The notes under the pieces were generated by a model. It had not been told where the DNA came from, did no database searches, and saw nothing but the letters and a program-made list of their open reading frames with translations. Positions 63,475 through 64,000 of a stretch of DNA of 64,000 nucleotides are shown in pieces. Origin of the DNA: Peronospora farinosa. Taxonomy: Eukaryota; Oomycota; Peronosporomycetes; Peronosporales; Peronosporaceae. The stretch's first letter is position 1. Each line of letters begins with the position of its first letter. The DNA lies in assembly GCA_947646735.1 (NCBI GenBank), contig CANTFK010000961.1, positions 558,001 through 622,000 of the forward strand, given 5' to 3'. The position numbers and the translations under genes are program-made.

Positions 63475-64000
63475 ATGGACGAAAGTGTCCTTGATGAGAA
63501 GACTCGGATTGAGCGATATACATCGCAATCATGGAAGTTACTGAAGTCAAATCCTTTGTATAAGGATTTGGTCGAATTCAAGGATGTATTCCCTAAATCC
63601 GTTTTGTGCGAGTTGCCTAAGGATAAAGGTACTCGACACGAGATCGACCTTGTTCCTGGCACAAAATATTGTGTCATGAAGCAGTGGCCACTGCCTCGGG
63701 AACAGGTCGAGGCGATCGACAAGTTCTTTGCCGATCGCCTAGCAGCGGGCCATGTGAGGGATTCAACTTCACCTCACAGCTCTCCGACCTTCTGTGTGCG
63801 CAAGGCCACAGGAGGGTGGCGGATAGTGCACGCGTTCAATAAGTTGAACGCTGCAACGATACCGGCCCAAACGCCGATACCAAGAAAGGACGTAATCATA
63901 GATGGTATGTCTAAGAGTACCATCTTTTCGTCCATGGATCTAATGGATGGTTTCTATCAGATCCTAATGCGTGAACGGGATATCCCGTACACAGCAGTGA
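63475..64000 (+). CDS. pol: Reverse transcriptase of F, partial (window end)
   Basis: An open frame runs to the last base: [89 protein letters not shown] and the first catalytic Asp in SSMDLMDGFYQILM. The FDD motif lies beyond the window. It is out of register with the linker frame before it. Confidence 0.85.
   Translation, partial: MDESVLDEKTRIERYTSQSWKLLKSNPLYKDLVEFKDVFPKSVLCELPKDKGTRHEIDLVPGTKYCVMKQWPLPREQVEAIDKFFADRLAAGHVRDSTSPHSSPTFCVRKATGGWRIVHAFNKLNAATIPAQTPIPRKDVIIDGMSKSTIFSSMDLMDGFYQILMRERDIPYTAV

Larger units (their letters stand above)
60700..64000 (+). mobile_element. Ty3/Gypsy element F, 5' part, cut by the window end
   Basis: LTR 60700-61158, primer binding site 61161-61179, gag, protease with an inverted duplication, linker and the first half of RT. 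The 3' part lies beyond the window. Broken in gag (one stop), protease and linker. Confidence 0.9.

Overview
The window reads as nuclear DNA of a Phytophthora-like oomycete (Peronosporales). The evidence is the protein content, since no search could be run. It holds a 15-kb island of intron-poor host genes between two blocks of nested Ty3/Gypsy LTR retrotransposons. The elements carry Pol with a chromodomain and LTRs beginning TGTAACGG (five families). A sixth family has tandem RNase H domains, a type I know from oomycetes and plants. The genus is inferred, not proven. I use family names A to F within this window only.

Left block, 1-37400. Two family-A elements lie tail to tail. A-left (+ strand) is seen only from its integrase onward (1-2476 and 19416-20208). 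It is split by an E element (2477-19415, - strand), which is itself split by a B element (3300-10651, - strand, target duplication ATATG). A-right (- strand, 20606-37400) has lost about 230 bp of reverse transcriptase, replaced by a 9-kb patchwork: a B fragment (25370-26494), a D-like pol fragment (26500-27058) and a C element (27059-34379). The A arms (1-2476 and about 21360-23838) form an inverted repeat I judge about 99% identical from samples. The facing 3' LTRs look recombined, with target duplications exchanged.

Host island, 37401-52405. Two divergent paralogous secreted cysteine-rich proteins of unknown function (37671-39395, - strand; 49308-51365, + strand) bracket an MCM-binding protein gene (42771-44405) and a membrane-anchored SAM methyltransferase gene (45555-46334). 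A roughly 550-bp dispersed repeat of unknown class occurs twice (about 39671 and 48436).

Right block, 52406-64000. D (52406-60511) is nearly intact: 640-bp LTRs with four differences seen, duplication TATGA, and Gag and Pol open except for one inserted base. F (60700 to the window end) is a decayed 5' part with a protease segment duplicated in inverted orientation.

The most notable signal is an extra antisense reading frame in all four families whose 3' end is visible and whose LTR starts TGTAACGG (A, B, C, D). It starts just inside the 3' LTR, runs against gag-pol and ends inside the Pol C-terminal region. Each predicted protein has a basic stretch and a coiled coil next to its C-terminus. 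In D it is uninterrupted (427 codons), and 857 bases of it lie outside pol. The families with a readable protease-RT linker also show in-frame tandem repeats there (B, C, D, F), followed by a conserved short motif.
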